From contig DKPV01000046.1 of the NCBI GenBank assembly GCA_002471375.1, forward strand, positions 1-16,367: a stretch of DNA of 16,367 nt, written 5' to 3'. The stretch comes from Flavobacteriales bacterium UBA7325. Its GTDB lineage: Bacteria > Bacteroidota > Bacteroidia > Flavobacteriales_D > Crocinitomicaceae. Positions 1-8,252 of the stretch are shown here, in pieces; position 1 is the stretch's first letter, and each line of letters begins with the position of its first letter. Below the pieces are notes generated by a model. It was not told the DNA's origin, searched no databases, and saw only the letters and a program-made list of their open reading frames with translations. A program made the position numbers and the translations under genes.

Positions 1-929
1 AAACCTAAAAACACTTTAACCGTATTCAACCATCCTCCAGATTGAGGCATTGAATTAAGCCATCCCGGGAAAATTGCGAACAATGTGAAAGGAAGTGCAA
101 GTGCAAATGAGAATCCAAACATCCCAACTACTGGTGCAATACCACCCTTACTAGCCGCTTCAACGATTAACGTTCCAACTATTGGGCCAGTACAAGAGAA
201 TGAAACGAGCGCCAACACAAGTGCCATAAAGAATATCCCGATAATTCCACCTTTATCTGCTTTTGAATCCGCACTGTTCACCCACTTATTTGGTAAACGA
301 ATTTCAAATGCTCCCATGAATGAGAAAGCAAAGATAACCAATAGGACAAAGAAGAAAATATTGAACCATGGGTTCGTTGACATTTCGTTGAGAACCGAGG
401 CTCCAAACACCGCTGTTACCACTGTCCCAAGTAAAATGTAGATAACGATAATTGAAACTCCATAAAGTAGAGCGTTCTTTATACCTGCTGCTTTCGATTT
501 ACTCTGCTTTGTAAAGAAGCTTACCGTCATTGGAATCATAGGGAATACACAAGGTGTGAGTAAGGCCGCGAGACCACTTAGAAATGATAGTATGAACAAA
601 CTCCATAAGGATTTTCCTTCGGTCGCCGACTTCTCTTTCTTCGGATTTTTCTCATCCTTTGATTTAGCAGCAGTAGTAGGATTAGCCCATTCAGGAATAG
701 CACGATCGTCTGTACCCAATTTGGCAACGATTGCTTGAATACTTTCGCTTCCACTTAAATCTTCAAAGTTATCTGCACCTGAAATCAAATCAATTGCATC
801 AAAATAATCTTGATCCGTTTCAACAAGATTCAATAGTTCCGATGCATTCTCTTCACTAATCTGCGTTGCGAAGGAAATCGAAATGAAACTAAACACAAAA
901 AATAAGGAGGTAATTATTCTATTTCTCAT
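1..929 (-). CDS. dsbD: DsbD-type thiol:disulfide interchange protein, N-terminal 309 residues (partial)
   Basis: The reading frame starts at an ATG at 929 and stays open to the left edge, so the C-terminus lies outside the window. DsbD/CcdA-family proteins carry electrons from cytoplasmic thioredoxin across the inner membrane to periplasmic acceptors. Residues 1-22 form a signal-like hydrophobic segment. Residues 23-105 are a cysteine-free, acidic then Lys/Glu-rich stretch. From about residue 108 there are several membrane helices. The two signature membrane cysteines are visible: TPCVFP (Cys127) and SFSCTGP (Cys246), matching the redox pair of the DsbD core. The N-terminal alpha domain found in proteobacterial DsbD is missing and appears to be encoded by the two upstream genes. 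The start overlaps the upstream gene by 11 nt, implying translational coupling. Whether a thioredoxin-like gamma domain follows cannot be seen. I am sure of the family and less sure of the exact substrate. Confidence 0.9.
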   Translation of the reverse strand, partial: MRNRIITSLFFVFSFISISFATQISEENASELLNLVETDQDYFDAIDLISGADNFEDLSGSESIQAIVAKLGTDDRAIPEWANPTTAAKSKDEKNPKKEKSATEGKSLWSLFILSFLSGLAALLTPCVFPMIPMTVSFFTKQSKSKAAGIKNALLYGVSIIVIYILLGTVVTAVFGASVLNEMSTNPWFNIFFFVLLVIFAFSFMGAFEIRLPNKWVNSADSKADKGGIIGIFFMALVLALVSFSCTGPIVGTLIVEAASKGGIAPVVGMFGFSFALALPFTLFAIFPGWLNSMPQSGGWLNTVKVFLG

Positions 930-1581
930 CGTTGTCAACTAGCGTTAAATATTTCTTATAAAATGGTGCACTATTTCCTTTTGGTACCTCGTGCCATTGG
1001 TCATTCACTTTTACGAATGAAGTTCCGTCCTTATCTTTAGCGATACCATCTTTCTCCTCAATAAAGTTCTTTTCGATTTCAGTTTGAGATACATCCTCTT
1101 CAGAACACCCCTTCACCTTAATCGTAAAATCCTCTGTATATGGCATTAAACATTTAGACTCATCACAAGTCTGGTAGCTAAAGGAACCTTTTATTTCAAA
1201 ATCTTTCTCTGAAACAACTTTAATTTTTTGTTTGAAGTAGACAGTTCCATTGTGATATGATATCATTTCCTGACTTGCTTCATCTAGCTCTACAACCGCC
1301 TTTGGCTCACGAACAGCTCCCACTTTTTTGTAATCCGATGAAGCATCGAAATTCAAAGAAGTCGCATATCCAAAAGTCCCTTCTGGAAGAACGATCGAAT
1401 TAATATGCCAATGCTCAACCATAGTTATTTTTGCAATGAGCGTTGCTTCACAACCGTCTTGTGATATGGTAAATTCACATTTCACTTTATCTGGCGGCAT
1501 CTCTACTTGACCCGTTAAACCTTGAATAAAACCAAAGACCACTAATAATAGAGCGGCAAAGGCTGATGATTGTTTTATCAT
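919..1581 (-). CDS. Exported DsbD-alpha-like (DsbD N-terminal domain) protein, 220 aa
   Basis: This is a predicted periplasmic redox-acceptor protein. A signal peptide covers about residues 1-24. The body (about 26-158) reads as an immunoglobulin-like DsbD N-terminal domain: an early W-H-I motif (58-60), beta-rich segments, and a C-x4-C pair at Cys139/Cys144 (QTCDESKCLMPY), the position of the alpha-domain active cysteines. Three further cysteines (35, 44, 159) are unusual for this domain. The tail, 160-220, is acidic and not part of the family fold. It is the middle gene of an operon: its ATG overlaps the upstream stop by 4 nt (ATGA), and its stop overlaps the membrane DsbD start by 11 nt. 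The likely role is to take electrons from the adjacent membrane protein and pass them to periplasmic or envelope thiols; that is inferred from domain and context. Confidence 0.82.
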   Translation of the reverse strand: MIKQSSAFAALLLVVFGFIQGLTGQVEMPPDKVKCEFTISQDGCEATLIAKITMVEHWHINSIVLPEGTFGYATSLNFDASSDYKKVGAVREPKAVVELDEASQEMISYHNGTVYFKQKIKVVSEKDFEIKGSFSYQTCDESKCLMPYTEDFTIKVKGCSEEDVSQTEIEKNFIEEKDGIAKDKDGTSFVKVNDQWHEVPKGNSAPFYKKYLTLVDNDEK

Positions 1582-2012
1582 TTATCTATACTTAATGTGA
1601 TTATTTTATCTGTTGGTGGAAGGCACATTTCATCATTACAAACCATGTAAGTTATTGTAACCCCTAATTTGGATGATTCTCTCACCTTAATTTTCTGATT
1701 GAATGTGACATCATGTTTGAAGTAGGATAATTCACCTCCAAAATTATTGTCATGCTCTGTGATCGGTTCTGGTTCTTCAACCTCACCAATTCGCTTAATT
1801 GCATTTGAGTTTTCAAACAAAAATGATGTCGGTACCGGACCTATGCCTTTATTGATCTTTTGGCTATATAAATGCCAACCATCTTCAATTTTTGCATCAA
1901 TAGCTATTGTACTTTCCTCTTTGTTATACGAATATGACCACTCCACAACCTCCTGTGAAAAGCCTAGACTAGTGATTAAAAGAAATGATGCGAAAAGAAT
2001 TCGGTGAATCAT
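1578..2012 (-). CDS. Exported DsbD-alpha-like protein, 144 aa
   Basis: First gene of the Dsb operon. Residues 1-20 form a signal peptide ending near GFSQ. The remaining ~124 residues match a single DsbD N-terminal domain, with a G-W-H-L-Y motif (45-49), a central G-G-E-L-x-Y-F motif, and the C-x4-C pair Cys125/Cys130 in YMVCNDEMCLPPT, which closely resembles the alpha-domain active-site segment. There are no other cysteines. It is clearly a paralogue-like partner of the next gene, but shorter and without the acidic tail. The ATG at 2012 sits 4 nt after a perfect TAnnTTTG box, so its mRNA may have almost no leader. The proposed role is a periplasmic electron acceptor working with the membrane DsbD encoded two genes downstream; the exact targets are unknown. 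Confidence 0.85.
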   Translation of the reverse strand: MIHRILFASFLLITSLGFSQEVVEWSYSYNKEESTIAIDAKIEDGWHLYSQKINKGIGPVPTSFLFENSNAIKRIGEVEEPEPITEHDNNFGGELSYFKHDVTFNQKIKVRESSKLGVTITYMVCNDEMCLPPTDKIITLSIDK

Positions 2013-2016
2013 GAAT

Positions 2017-2024
2017 CAAATCTA
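2017..2024 (-). promoter_or_regulatory. Bacteroidota -7 promoter box for the Dsb operon
   Basis: The minus strand reads TAGATTTG, a perfect match to the TAnnTTTG element of Bacteroidota housekeeping promoters. It ends 4 nt before the ATG at 2012. I find no good TTTG -33 element at 19-21 nt spacing, so the promoter is supported by one box only. Confidence 0.5.
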
Positions 2025-2128
2025 CGAATATCGTTCAGATAAACGATACTTATATTAGGAAATATCCTTGTATTCCCAAAACAATCAATACAACAAAAAA
2101 CGACTGTAAATAGTAGGATTTAAAAGTT

Positions 2129-2410
2129 TCAAGATTTGATTTCTACAATATGATCGATCGGTAACCAAACTCCTCCCTTAAGACAGATATACTTTGCACC
2201 ATATGCCCAAATTGTTGTATCCACACGTTTTGGCCCTTTATCATCCTCGAAATAGATAGATACTTTTGTTTGATACGCATTACCTAAGCGAGTTGCATTT
2301 CGAATTTGTTTGGCTAACTCCGGATGCTGCTGCCTATTAGCTTTAGTTCCAAAAGATAATGAACTGATAATTTCCTTCTCTACTGTTTCTGATTTGATTG
2401 CTGCTTCCAT
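2129..2410 (-). CDS. Small conserved-looking cytosolic protein of unknown function, 93 aa
   Basis: I do not recognise a named family. There is no signal peptide, membrane segment or cysteine pair (only one Cys, in YICLKGG). The N-terminal half (1-45) is predicted helical and polar. The second half (about 46-93) looks like a compact beta barrel or sheet, with a charged loop (EDDKGPKR), then TTIWAYG, YICLKGGVWLP and a final I-x-x-I-V-E-I strand. This resembles small Sm- or SH3-like folds, but that is only an impression. It starts with ATG at 2410, 85 bp after the tsaD stop on the same strand, and has its own promoter candidate at 2433-2464, so it is probably transcribed independently. The protein-like composition and its own promoter argue that it is a real gene. 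Confidence 0.75.
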   Translation of the reverse strand: MEAAIKSETVEKEIISSLSFGTKANRQQHPELAKQIRNATRLGNAYQTKVSIYFEDDKGPKRVDTTIWAYGAKYICLKGGVWLPIDHIVEIKS

Positions 2411-2432
2411 ATTTTTATCCCGTTTTAAAGTA

Positions 2433-2464
2433 AAAAAGTAGCCATTAAACTTGTGAATTCCAAA
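2433..2464 (-). promoter_or_regulatory. Candidate promoter (TTTG-N20-TACTTTTT) for the 93-aa gene
   Basis: On the minus strand TTTG (2464-2461) is followed after exactly 20 nt by TACTTTTT (2440-2433), seven of eight bases of TAnnTTTG. The spacing fits the Bacteroidota -33/-7 promoter. The ATG lies 22 nt past the box, giving a short leader without a Shine-Dalgarno sequence. Confidence 0.5.
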
Positions 2465-2495
2465 TTATTGATTCACAGATAATTATAAGAATGGT

Positions 2496-3530
2496 TTATC
2501 GAAGTGGAAGAAATGGGATTCTCGCTTGGGCCGAAACTGATTGATCACTATGCATGCCTGCTTCGTGCATAAACTTACCTGTTATGGCAATCATGGCTGC
2601 GTTATCCGTACAGTATTCAAAGCGAGGAATATGGGTTTTCCAGCATCTTTTCTGACCTTCATCCGCTAATCTTGATCTCAACTCGCTATTCGCAGAAACT
2701 CCTCCCGCAATTGCGATCTCATCTATAGACAACTCCTTCGAGGCTAGAATTAACTTTTTGAATAGAACGTCAATAATCGATCTTTGGGCTGAAGCGCATA
2801 AATCATCCAAATTTTCCGAAATGAAATCTGGATTGTCCTTCTCTTGCTTTTGAAGAAAGTACAAAACAGAGGTCTTTAAGCCGCTGAAACTATAATTATA
2901 CCCACCAACTCTTGGCTTAGCGAATTGAAAAGACTTTGGATCACCACTTTTTGCGTGCTTATCAACCAGTGGTCCACCAGGATATGGGAAGCCAAGCAAC
3001 TTTGCAATTTTATCAAATGCCTCACCCGCTGCATCGTCAATTGTTGATCCTATCACTTCCATATTTAATGGAGACTTAACTAGAACGATTTGCGTATGGC
3101 CACCTGAAACAGTTAAACACAAAAATGGAAATTTCGGTTTTTCCTTTTCACCATCATCAATAAAATGAGCAAGCACATGACCGTACATATGATTCACATC
3201 AATTAGAGGAATCTTCATTGCCATGGCAAATGACTTTGCAAACGAGGTGCCAACAACTAAGGAACCTAGCAAACCCGGTCCTTTCGTAAATGCTACCGCA
3301 TCTATATCTGACTTCTTGACCCCAGAATTCTTGATAGCAGCATCGACTACTGGAACAATATTTTGAAGATGCGCTCGACTTGCGAGCTCGGGAACAACGC
3401 CTCCGTACTCACTATGAACCTCCTGTCCGGCAATTAAATTGGACAAAATGGCGTTATTCTTGAGGATAGCAGCAGAAGTATCGTCACAGGACGATTCAAT
3501 AGCTAATATGATGGTCTCTTTTTGATCCAC
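2496..3530 (-). CDS. tsaD: tRNA N6-adenosine threonylcarbamoyltransferase TsaD
   Basis: TsaD transfers the threonylcarbamoyl group onto A37 of tRNAs that read ANN codons, working with TsaB and TsaE in the bacterial t6A pathway. The 344-residue length is normal. Family motifs appear in order: IESSCDDTSAA (11-21), GGVVPELASRAH (43-54), the metal-binding N-H-M-Y-G-H segment with His114 and His118, SGGHTQIV (142-149), DDAAGEAFDKIAKLLG (165-180), YSFSGLKTS (213-221), AGGVSANSELR (275-285), and CTDNAAM with metal ligand Asp309. The start is a GTG at 3530, since no in-frame ATG lies nearby upstream and the conserved N-terminus begins eight codons later. The gene diverges from the TamB-like gene with only 21 bp between start codons. 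No partner tsaB or tsaE is in view. Confidence 0.97.
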   Translation of the reverse strand: MDQKETIILAIESSCDDTSAAILKNNAILSNLIAGQEVHSEYGGVVPELASRAHLQNIVPVVDAAIKNSGVKKSDIDAVAFTKGPGLLGSLVVGTSFAKSFAMAMKIPLIDVNHMYGHVLAHFIDDGEKEKPKFPFLCLTVSGGHTQIVLVKSPLNMEVIGSTIDDAAGEAFDKIAKLLGFPYPGGPLVDKHAKSGDPKSFQFAKPRVGGYNYSFSGLKTSVLYFLQKQEKDNPDFISENLDDLCASAQRSIIDVLFKKLILASKELSIDEIAIAGGVSANSELRSRLADEGQKRCWKTHIPRFEYCTDNAAMIAITGKFMHEAGMHSDQSVSAQARIPFLPLR

Positions 3531-3551
3531 AATCCGTATTATTGCAAAAGC

Positions 3552-6500
3552 ATGGCAAAACTAGTCAAAATATCAGGACGGACGCTCGGTATCCTACTCG
3601 AGTGGCTCTTGATTATTATAATTGCCCTTGCATTCGCCATCAGAACATCACCTGTACAAACTTACTTAGCTCAACAGGCAACTTCGTATCTTTCTGAAGA
3701 ACTGAATACTACAGTAAAAATTAATAAGGTATCCATTATTTTCTTTGATGAAGTTGCGTTAGATGGCTTCCTAATCCTAGACCAGCAGGGTGATTCATTA
3801 TTTGCTGCCGAAACAGTTTTTGCTACTATCGATGAAATGAAGCTATCCGAGAATTACTACAAAATCGGCAAAGTTCGACTTGATGGTGGTTACGGGCATA
3901 TTCAAAAAAATAAAGCCGGGGAAATCAATATGCAGTTCATTACGGACTATTTTGCCTCCGAAGAAAAAAAGGAAAGTAAAAATATTGAATTCGCTATCAC
4001 ATCTGTTGAACTGAATGACAGTCGATTTATTTATGATGATCATCGACGCGCGAAAAAGACATTTGGTGTTGATTACTCTCATCTCGATGCAAGAAACATC
4101 AACGGAACAATTTCGGACATTTCCATTCAAAATCAAGACATTAAGGCTAACATTCAAGATTTGAACGCTGATGAGAAGTCAGGATTTATTCTTAAAACCT
4201 TGTCAGCAGAAGCGGATGTTTCCAACGCAGGTATTTTCCTTACAAATCTTCATCTGAAATCTCCGAAATCTTCGATCCATGCTCCCAAATTCAATTTAAA
4301 AACAAATAGCTACTCGGATTTAACCTCATTTGCAGACAGCGTCACATTTGATGCGAAAATTAGCGAAAGTATTGTCTCAATGGAAGATGTCGCTTTATTT
4401 GGTAGAGCTCTCGAAGGTATGGATGAAGAGGTTCGTCTTAAAACTGACATCGCTGAGAAGGTAAACAACCTCCTACTTACAAATGTAGATATTCGAATAA
4501 AAGAAAAAACAAAGCTGCAGGGAACGCTGAATTTGGTTGATTTCACGGACTTGGAAAATGCCATTTTCGAAGAAAAGATCCATTACGCCTATGTTGACTT
4601 AGATGAATTAGAAAAGATTAAGATGCCAAAATCAACTTCTACCGATTATTTAATCATGGATGAGCGGGTTAAACGACTGAACTACTTCGAAGCTGATGAA
4701 GTAACCGTAGCAGGGAGATATTCTCAATTCATTCTAGATGCAAATTACATTAAAACTGCTCTTGGAGGTATCAGTACTCAAAATGGAATACTCTTCACGC
4801 AAAACAAGGAGAACGATTCATTTTTCTTTTCCAAATCTGCTGGTAGTGCCTATGACGTCAAAGTCGATCGATTTAACCTTGGCTCGTTCTTAGCGAACTC
4901 GAGTCTCGGAGAAGTAGATGGTACGATGAGTGTATCAGGAGAAGCCTTCTCATTCTCAAAAATCCTATTCAATGATATCTCAGGGAACATAAATCGTTTT
5001 GATTTAATGAACTATGCTTATTCAAATATTAAAATTGATAAGGGCACTTTCAAGAACAACATTTTCTATGCAAATGTCAGTATCAATGATCCTAATTTGA
5101 CCTTGGACTTCGTCGGAGGAATAGATCTAAATGGTTCACAAAACATGAGCTTTGAGGCAAATCTATCAGAGGCCGTACTCGATCGATTAGGCTTTACGAA
5201 TACTCCTTCCTCACTGGCGACTACGATGAAGGTGGATATGACCGGAACAAACCCTAACAATTACGAGGGTAATGTATTTGTAGACTGTTTTTCTTATGTC
5301 GAAAATGGTAAAGAGATCAATGTGCCGATGATGACACTCGACATTACGAGATCAGAGGCAATCGATAGTTTTACGGTTACAAGTGACATTGCAGACATCG
5401 GCATTCAAGGTAAGATCGACTTTGATTATGTCTGGATGCATATAAATGATGAGATGAGCGAGATACTCCCTGCGATATATACAGAATCTCGAGAGAACTT
5501 GGAGCATCATTTAGAAGATTTTTTCGCCTTTCAGGTAGACTTAAAAGACGCTAACGACTTCTTAAACATTTTTGCACCGAGCCTCAAGATTAGCAGCGGT
5601 ACAACTTTAAGAGGTGATTACTCAGCAGTAAATACAGAATTTAATGCGCGAGTAAACGCTGCAGCCCTTGAATATAAAGACATGGTATTCACAGATGTAG
5701 TCCTCAACCAAACGATCGAATCTGACAAGCTCAATCTAACTTACCACGTTGATGAATTTAAATACAATGATTCCTTAAGTTTTAACGATCTCTATTTCAC
5801 GACGATTGGCGGAAACAATGACTTGGTTTCTGAATTTTCTTGGGATCAAGAAACCCCTAATGCTTCAACGATTAAATGGGAGACATATGCTAAAGATGTC
5901 GATCATTTCAATTTCTTAATTCAGCCGTCGTACTTCAGCATAAAAGAACGGAAATGGGAAATCACTGATGCCTCGAATTTCAAAATTAAAGCAGATACGA
6001 TTCAAGTGGAGAAATTCCTTCTCAAGCGCAATGATCAATCTATTAAACTTTGGGGTCAAATATCAAAGCAAGATAATGATCAGCTCAATTATGACATTAA
6101 GAATCTACAGCTCGCTGAGATTTCCGAGTTCGTTACAGATGCGGTTAATCTGGAAGGCGAGCTTATTTCATATGGATATATCGCGAATCCAAATGAAAAC
6201 CTCCAACACTCAGGAACTACATTAATACGAGGTTTCTTTGTCGACGAACAAGAAGTCGGTGATGTATATCTCACATCGATATGGGATCAACCTAAAAAAG
6301 CCATTAACCTGAAGGGCGACCTGATGTATAAAGGGCTTAAGAATTTTAATCTTGAGGGACAGTATTACACAGATCGTGAGACAGAAAACCTTGACTTTGA
6401 GCTTACTTTCGATAAAACAGATATTAAATTTTCGAACGCATTCATGGATCCTGATGTCCTTGGAGATATCCACGGATTCCTAGATGGAAAAATCCTTTTA

Positions 6501-8111
6501 ACTGGATCGCCATCTAGCCCGCAACTTGAGGGAACTATCGACTTGAAAGAAGGCGGTGCTAACGTTGCACTTCTTGGCGCTGACTTTGGATTTTCGGGAC
6601 CAATTTACATCGATCCTGACGGCTTCTATATCAATGGAATCCCTGTAACTGATGAAGAAGGAAATACTGGATCCTTGATCGGTTCCGTTTACCACAGTAA
6701 TTTTGAAGACTTTGATTTCGACTTGCATTTCAACTTGGAGGATGACTTCGGGAAACGTGATCCGATACAACCTTGGAAAGCAGTTCCATTGGAACGATTC
6801 ATAGTGATGAACTCAGAATATAAGCCAGGAGAAGTTTACTATGGAAAGGCATATATTAGAGGTTCGGCGAACATCTTCGGCTACACTGACAATCTTGAAA
6901 TCACAGTGGACATGGAAAGCCAACGTGGTACCAAAATTAATTTCCCAATGTATGGCGCAGGTGAAATCGACGAGGAATATGATTTTATTGAATTCATTGA
7001 CCACTCTGTAGCCGCCGCTCCAAAGGATCCAAAAATCAACTTCTCTGGGGTACACTTAGATCTAAACTTCATGGCTACGCCAGAAGCAGAAATGAAGATC
7101 ATTTTTAACGAAGAATTAGGCGATATTATTACGGCTACCGGTAATGGTGAAATCTCTGTTATTCTGGACAATTTCGGGGATATTAAAATGGATGGGGCCT
7201 ACACAATAGCAAATGGAGTCTATGACTTCGCAATGGGACCTATTAAACAAAAATTCTTTATTCAGGAAGGCGGAACAATTGGGTGGACGGGTAGTCCGTA
7301 TGATGCAAATCTCGACGTACAAACTTACCAGAGAATCAATGCGAACATCGCAGAGCTTAGTGCAGACAAATTCGGATCAACGAACGCTCACGAGGAAATT
7401 CAATGCTACTTGAACTTGAACGAGACGCTCCTAAAACCGGCTATCAAATTTGATATAAAAGCACCTAACGCCAATGAACGAGGGAAGACTTTAATCAATC
7501 GAGTTAAAAGCGACAATGACGAATTAAACAGACAATTCTTCTCGCTTATGCTCTGGAGAAAATTTCAACCGCTTGCAGGAGAAGGTGCAGCAGGAGGAAG
7601 TGCAGCGATTGACCTCGTGACGAACCAGATAAATTCACTTCTCTCAAAAGTATCGAGTGATTATGCACTAAACGTGAACCTCGACAATGATGAGGTAACA
7701 GGAGATAACAGCTTTGAATTTGGCGTGAAAAGAGGATTTTTAGATGATCGATTATTGGTATCAGGAAGTTTTGGAGTCGAAGGTCATGAAAATGCTGATG
7801 GAGAATTCATTGGAGATTTAAACCTCGAGTACCTTCTAAATGAAAGCGGAACGTTTAAAATAAACATCTTTAATGAATCGAATGCTAAAAGCGTAATTCA
7901 AAACCAAGCACAAGGGCACTTCACGCAAGGGGCTGGTCTTCACTACCAAGAGGACTTTAACAAGGTTGATGACTTTAAAATGGTACAGTACTTCTTGGAT
8001 ATCTTTAGAAAAAAGGAAAACAAGCGCTACCCTATTAAGAGAAAAAGACGTCAAGTGATCGTCCCTCCGAAAGATGAAGTGTCTCCAACGGCCGCAACTC
8101 CTTCAGGATAA
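3552..8111 (+). CDS. tamB: TamB-like translocation/assembly module protein (DUF490/AsmA superfamily), 1519 aa
   Basis: TamB-family proteins are large envelope-spanning beta-rich bridges. They are anchored in the inner membrane and assist outer-membrane protein assembly or lipid transport, with a BamA-like partner (TamA, or the lipoprotein form TamL in Bacteroidota). A single N-terminal membrane anchor covers residues 12-30, followed by the typical AsmA-like start (SPVQTYLAQQATSYLSEEL, then IIFFDEVALDG). A long repetitive beta-strand region follows without cysteine-rich or enzymatic motifs. The C-terminal TamB domain occupies roughly residues 1050-1470, with GNGEISVILDNFGDIKMDG near 1197, FFIQEGGTIGWTGSPYDA near 1236, RQFFSLMLWRKF near 1325 and a glycine/alanine-rich GEGAAGGSAA just after. 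The end is a basic then Pro/Thr-rich tail. I prefer ATG 3552 over a TTG at 3522, because the TTG would overlap tsaD and the membrane anchor sits normally from 3552. A near-match box TATTATTG (3537-3544) precedes it. Confidence 0.93.
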   Translation: MAKLVKISGRTLGILLEWLLIIIIALAFAIRTSPVQTYLAQQATSYLSEELNTTVKINKVSIIFFDEVALDGFLILDQQGDSLFAAETVFATIDEMKLSENYYKIGKVRLDGGYGHIQKNKAGEINMQFITDYFASEEKKESKNIEFAITSVELNDSRFIYDDHRRAKKTFGVDYSHLDARNINGTISDISIQNQDIKANIQDLNADEKSGFILKTLSAEADVSNAGIFLTNLHLKSPKSSIHAPKFNLKTNSYSDLTSFADSVTFDAKISESIVSMEDVALFGRALEGMDEEVRLKTDIAEKVNNLLLTNVDIRIKEKTKLQGTLNLVDFTDLENAIFEEKIHYAYVDLDELEKIKMPKSTSTDYLIMDERVKRLNYFEADEVTVAGRYSQFILDANYIKTALGGISTQNGILFTQNKENDSFFFSKSAGSAYDVKVDRFNLGSFLANSSLGEVDGTMSVSGEAFSFSKILFNDISGNINRFDLMNYAYSNIKIDKGTFKNNIFYANVSINDPNLTLDFVGGIDLNGSQNMSFEANLSEAVLDRLGFTNTPSSLATTMKVDMTGTNPNNYEGNVFVDCFSYVENGKEINVPMMTLDITRSEAIDSFTVTSDIADIGIQGKIDFDYVWMHINDEMSEILPAIYTESRENLEHHLEDFFAFQVDLKDANDFLNIFAPSLKISSGTTLRGDYSAVNTEFNARVNAAALEYKDMVFTDVVLNQTIESDKLNLTYHVDEFKYNDSLSFNDLYFTTIGGNNDLVSEFSWDQETPNASTIKWETYAKDVDHFNFLIQPSYFSIKERKWEITDASNFKIKADTIQVEKFLLKRNDQSIKLWGQISKQDNDQLNYDIKNLQLAEISEFVTDAVNLEGELISYGYIANPNENLQHSGTTLIRGFFVDEQEVGDVYLTSIWDQPKKAINLKGDLMYKGLKNFNLEGQYYTDRETENLDFELTFDKTDIKFSNAFMDPDVLGDIHGFLDGKILLTGSPSSPQLEGTIDLKEGGANVALLGADFGFSGPIYIDPDGFYINGIPVTDEEGNTGSLIGSVYHSNFEDFDFDLHFNLEDDFGKRDPIQPWKAVPLERFIVMNSEYKPGEVYYGKAYIRGSANIFGYTDNLEITVDMESQRGTKINFPMYGAGEIDEEYDFIEFIDHSVAAAPKDPKINFSGVHLDLNFMATPEAEMKIIFNEELGDIITATGNGEISVILDNFGDIKMDGAYTIANGVYDFAMGPIKQKFFIQEGGTIGWTGSPYDANLDVQTYQRINANIAELSADKFGSTNAHEEIQCYLNLNETLLKPAIKFDIKAPNANERGKTLINRVKSDNDELNRQFFSLMLWRKFQPLAGEGAAGGSAAIDLVTNQINSLLSKVSSDYALNVNLDNDEVTGDNSFEFGVKRGFLDDRLLVSGSFGVEGHENADGEFIGDLNLEYLLNESGTFKINIFNESNAKSVIQNQAQGHFTQGAGLHYQEDFNKVDDFKMVQYFLDIFRKKENKRYPIKRKRRQVIVPPKDEVSPTAATPSG
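3556..3563 (-). promoter_or_regulatory. -7 promoter box for tsaD, inside tamB codons 2-4
   Basis: The minus strand reads TAGTTTTG, a perfect TAnnTTTG. The tsaD GTG is 25 nt downstream of it, a plausible leader. The box overlaps the first codons of the divergent TamB-like gene. I see no -33 TTTG at the right distance, so support rests on the single box and its position. Confidence 0.45.
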
Positions 8112-8202
8112 ACAAGGTAAATTCGGCCATTCATCTTAGGAATAATCTCCTATGTCTAAAAAGCATTCACTTCTGCCAATTTTCACGGTTAATTCTCACA
8201 AA

Positions 8203-8234
8203 TTTGATAACTTCGTCACAGTATAATATCTATG
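8203..8234 (+). promoter_or_regulatory. Candidate promoter (TTTG-N20-TATCTATG) for the biotin carboxylase gene
   Basis: TTTG at 8203-8206 and TATCTATG at 8227-8234 are 20 nt apart, matching the Bacteroidota -33/-7 layout with one mismatch in the -7 box. The ATG at 8253 follows 18 nt after the box. The region between the TamB stop and this promoter (8112-8202) shows no convincing terminator. Confidence 0.55.
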
Positions 8235-8252
8235 TAAATAATTAGATTGAAT

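Noticed and set aside
85..738. Plus-strand open frames opposite the dsbD gene
   Set aside because: They are antisense shadows. The minus strand shows both DsbD membrane cysteine motifs and an unbroken frame.
3843..7322. Many 60-104 residue antisense open frames inside tamB
   Set aside because: A 4.5-kb coding frame of skewed composition produces such frames by chance. None has a recognisable motif or promoter box.
8138..8156. Short inverted repeat TAGGA-N6-TCCTA after tamB
   Set aside because: The stem is only 5 bp and no T-run follows, so it is too weak to call a terminator.
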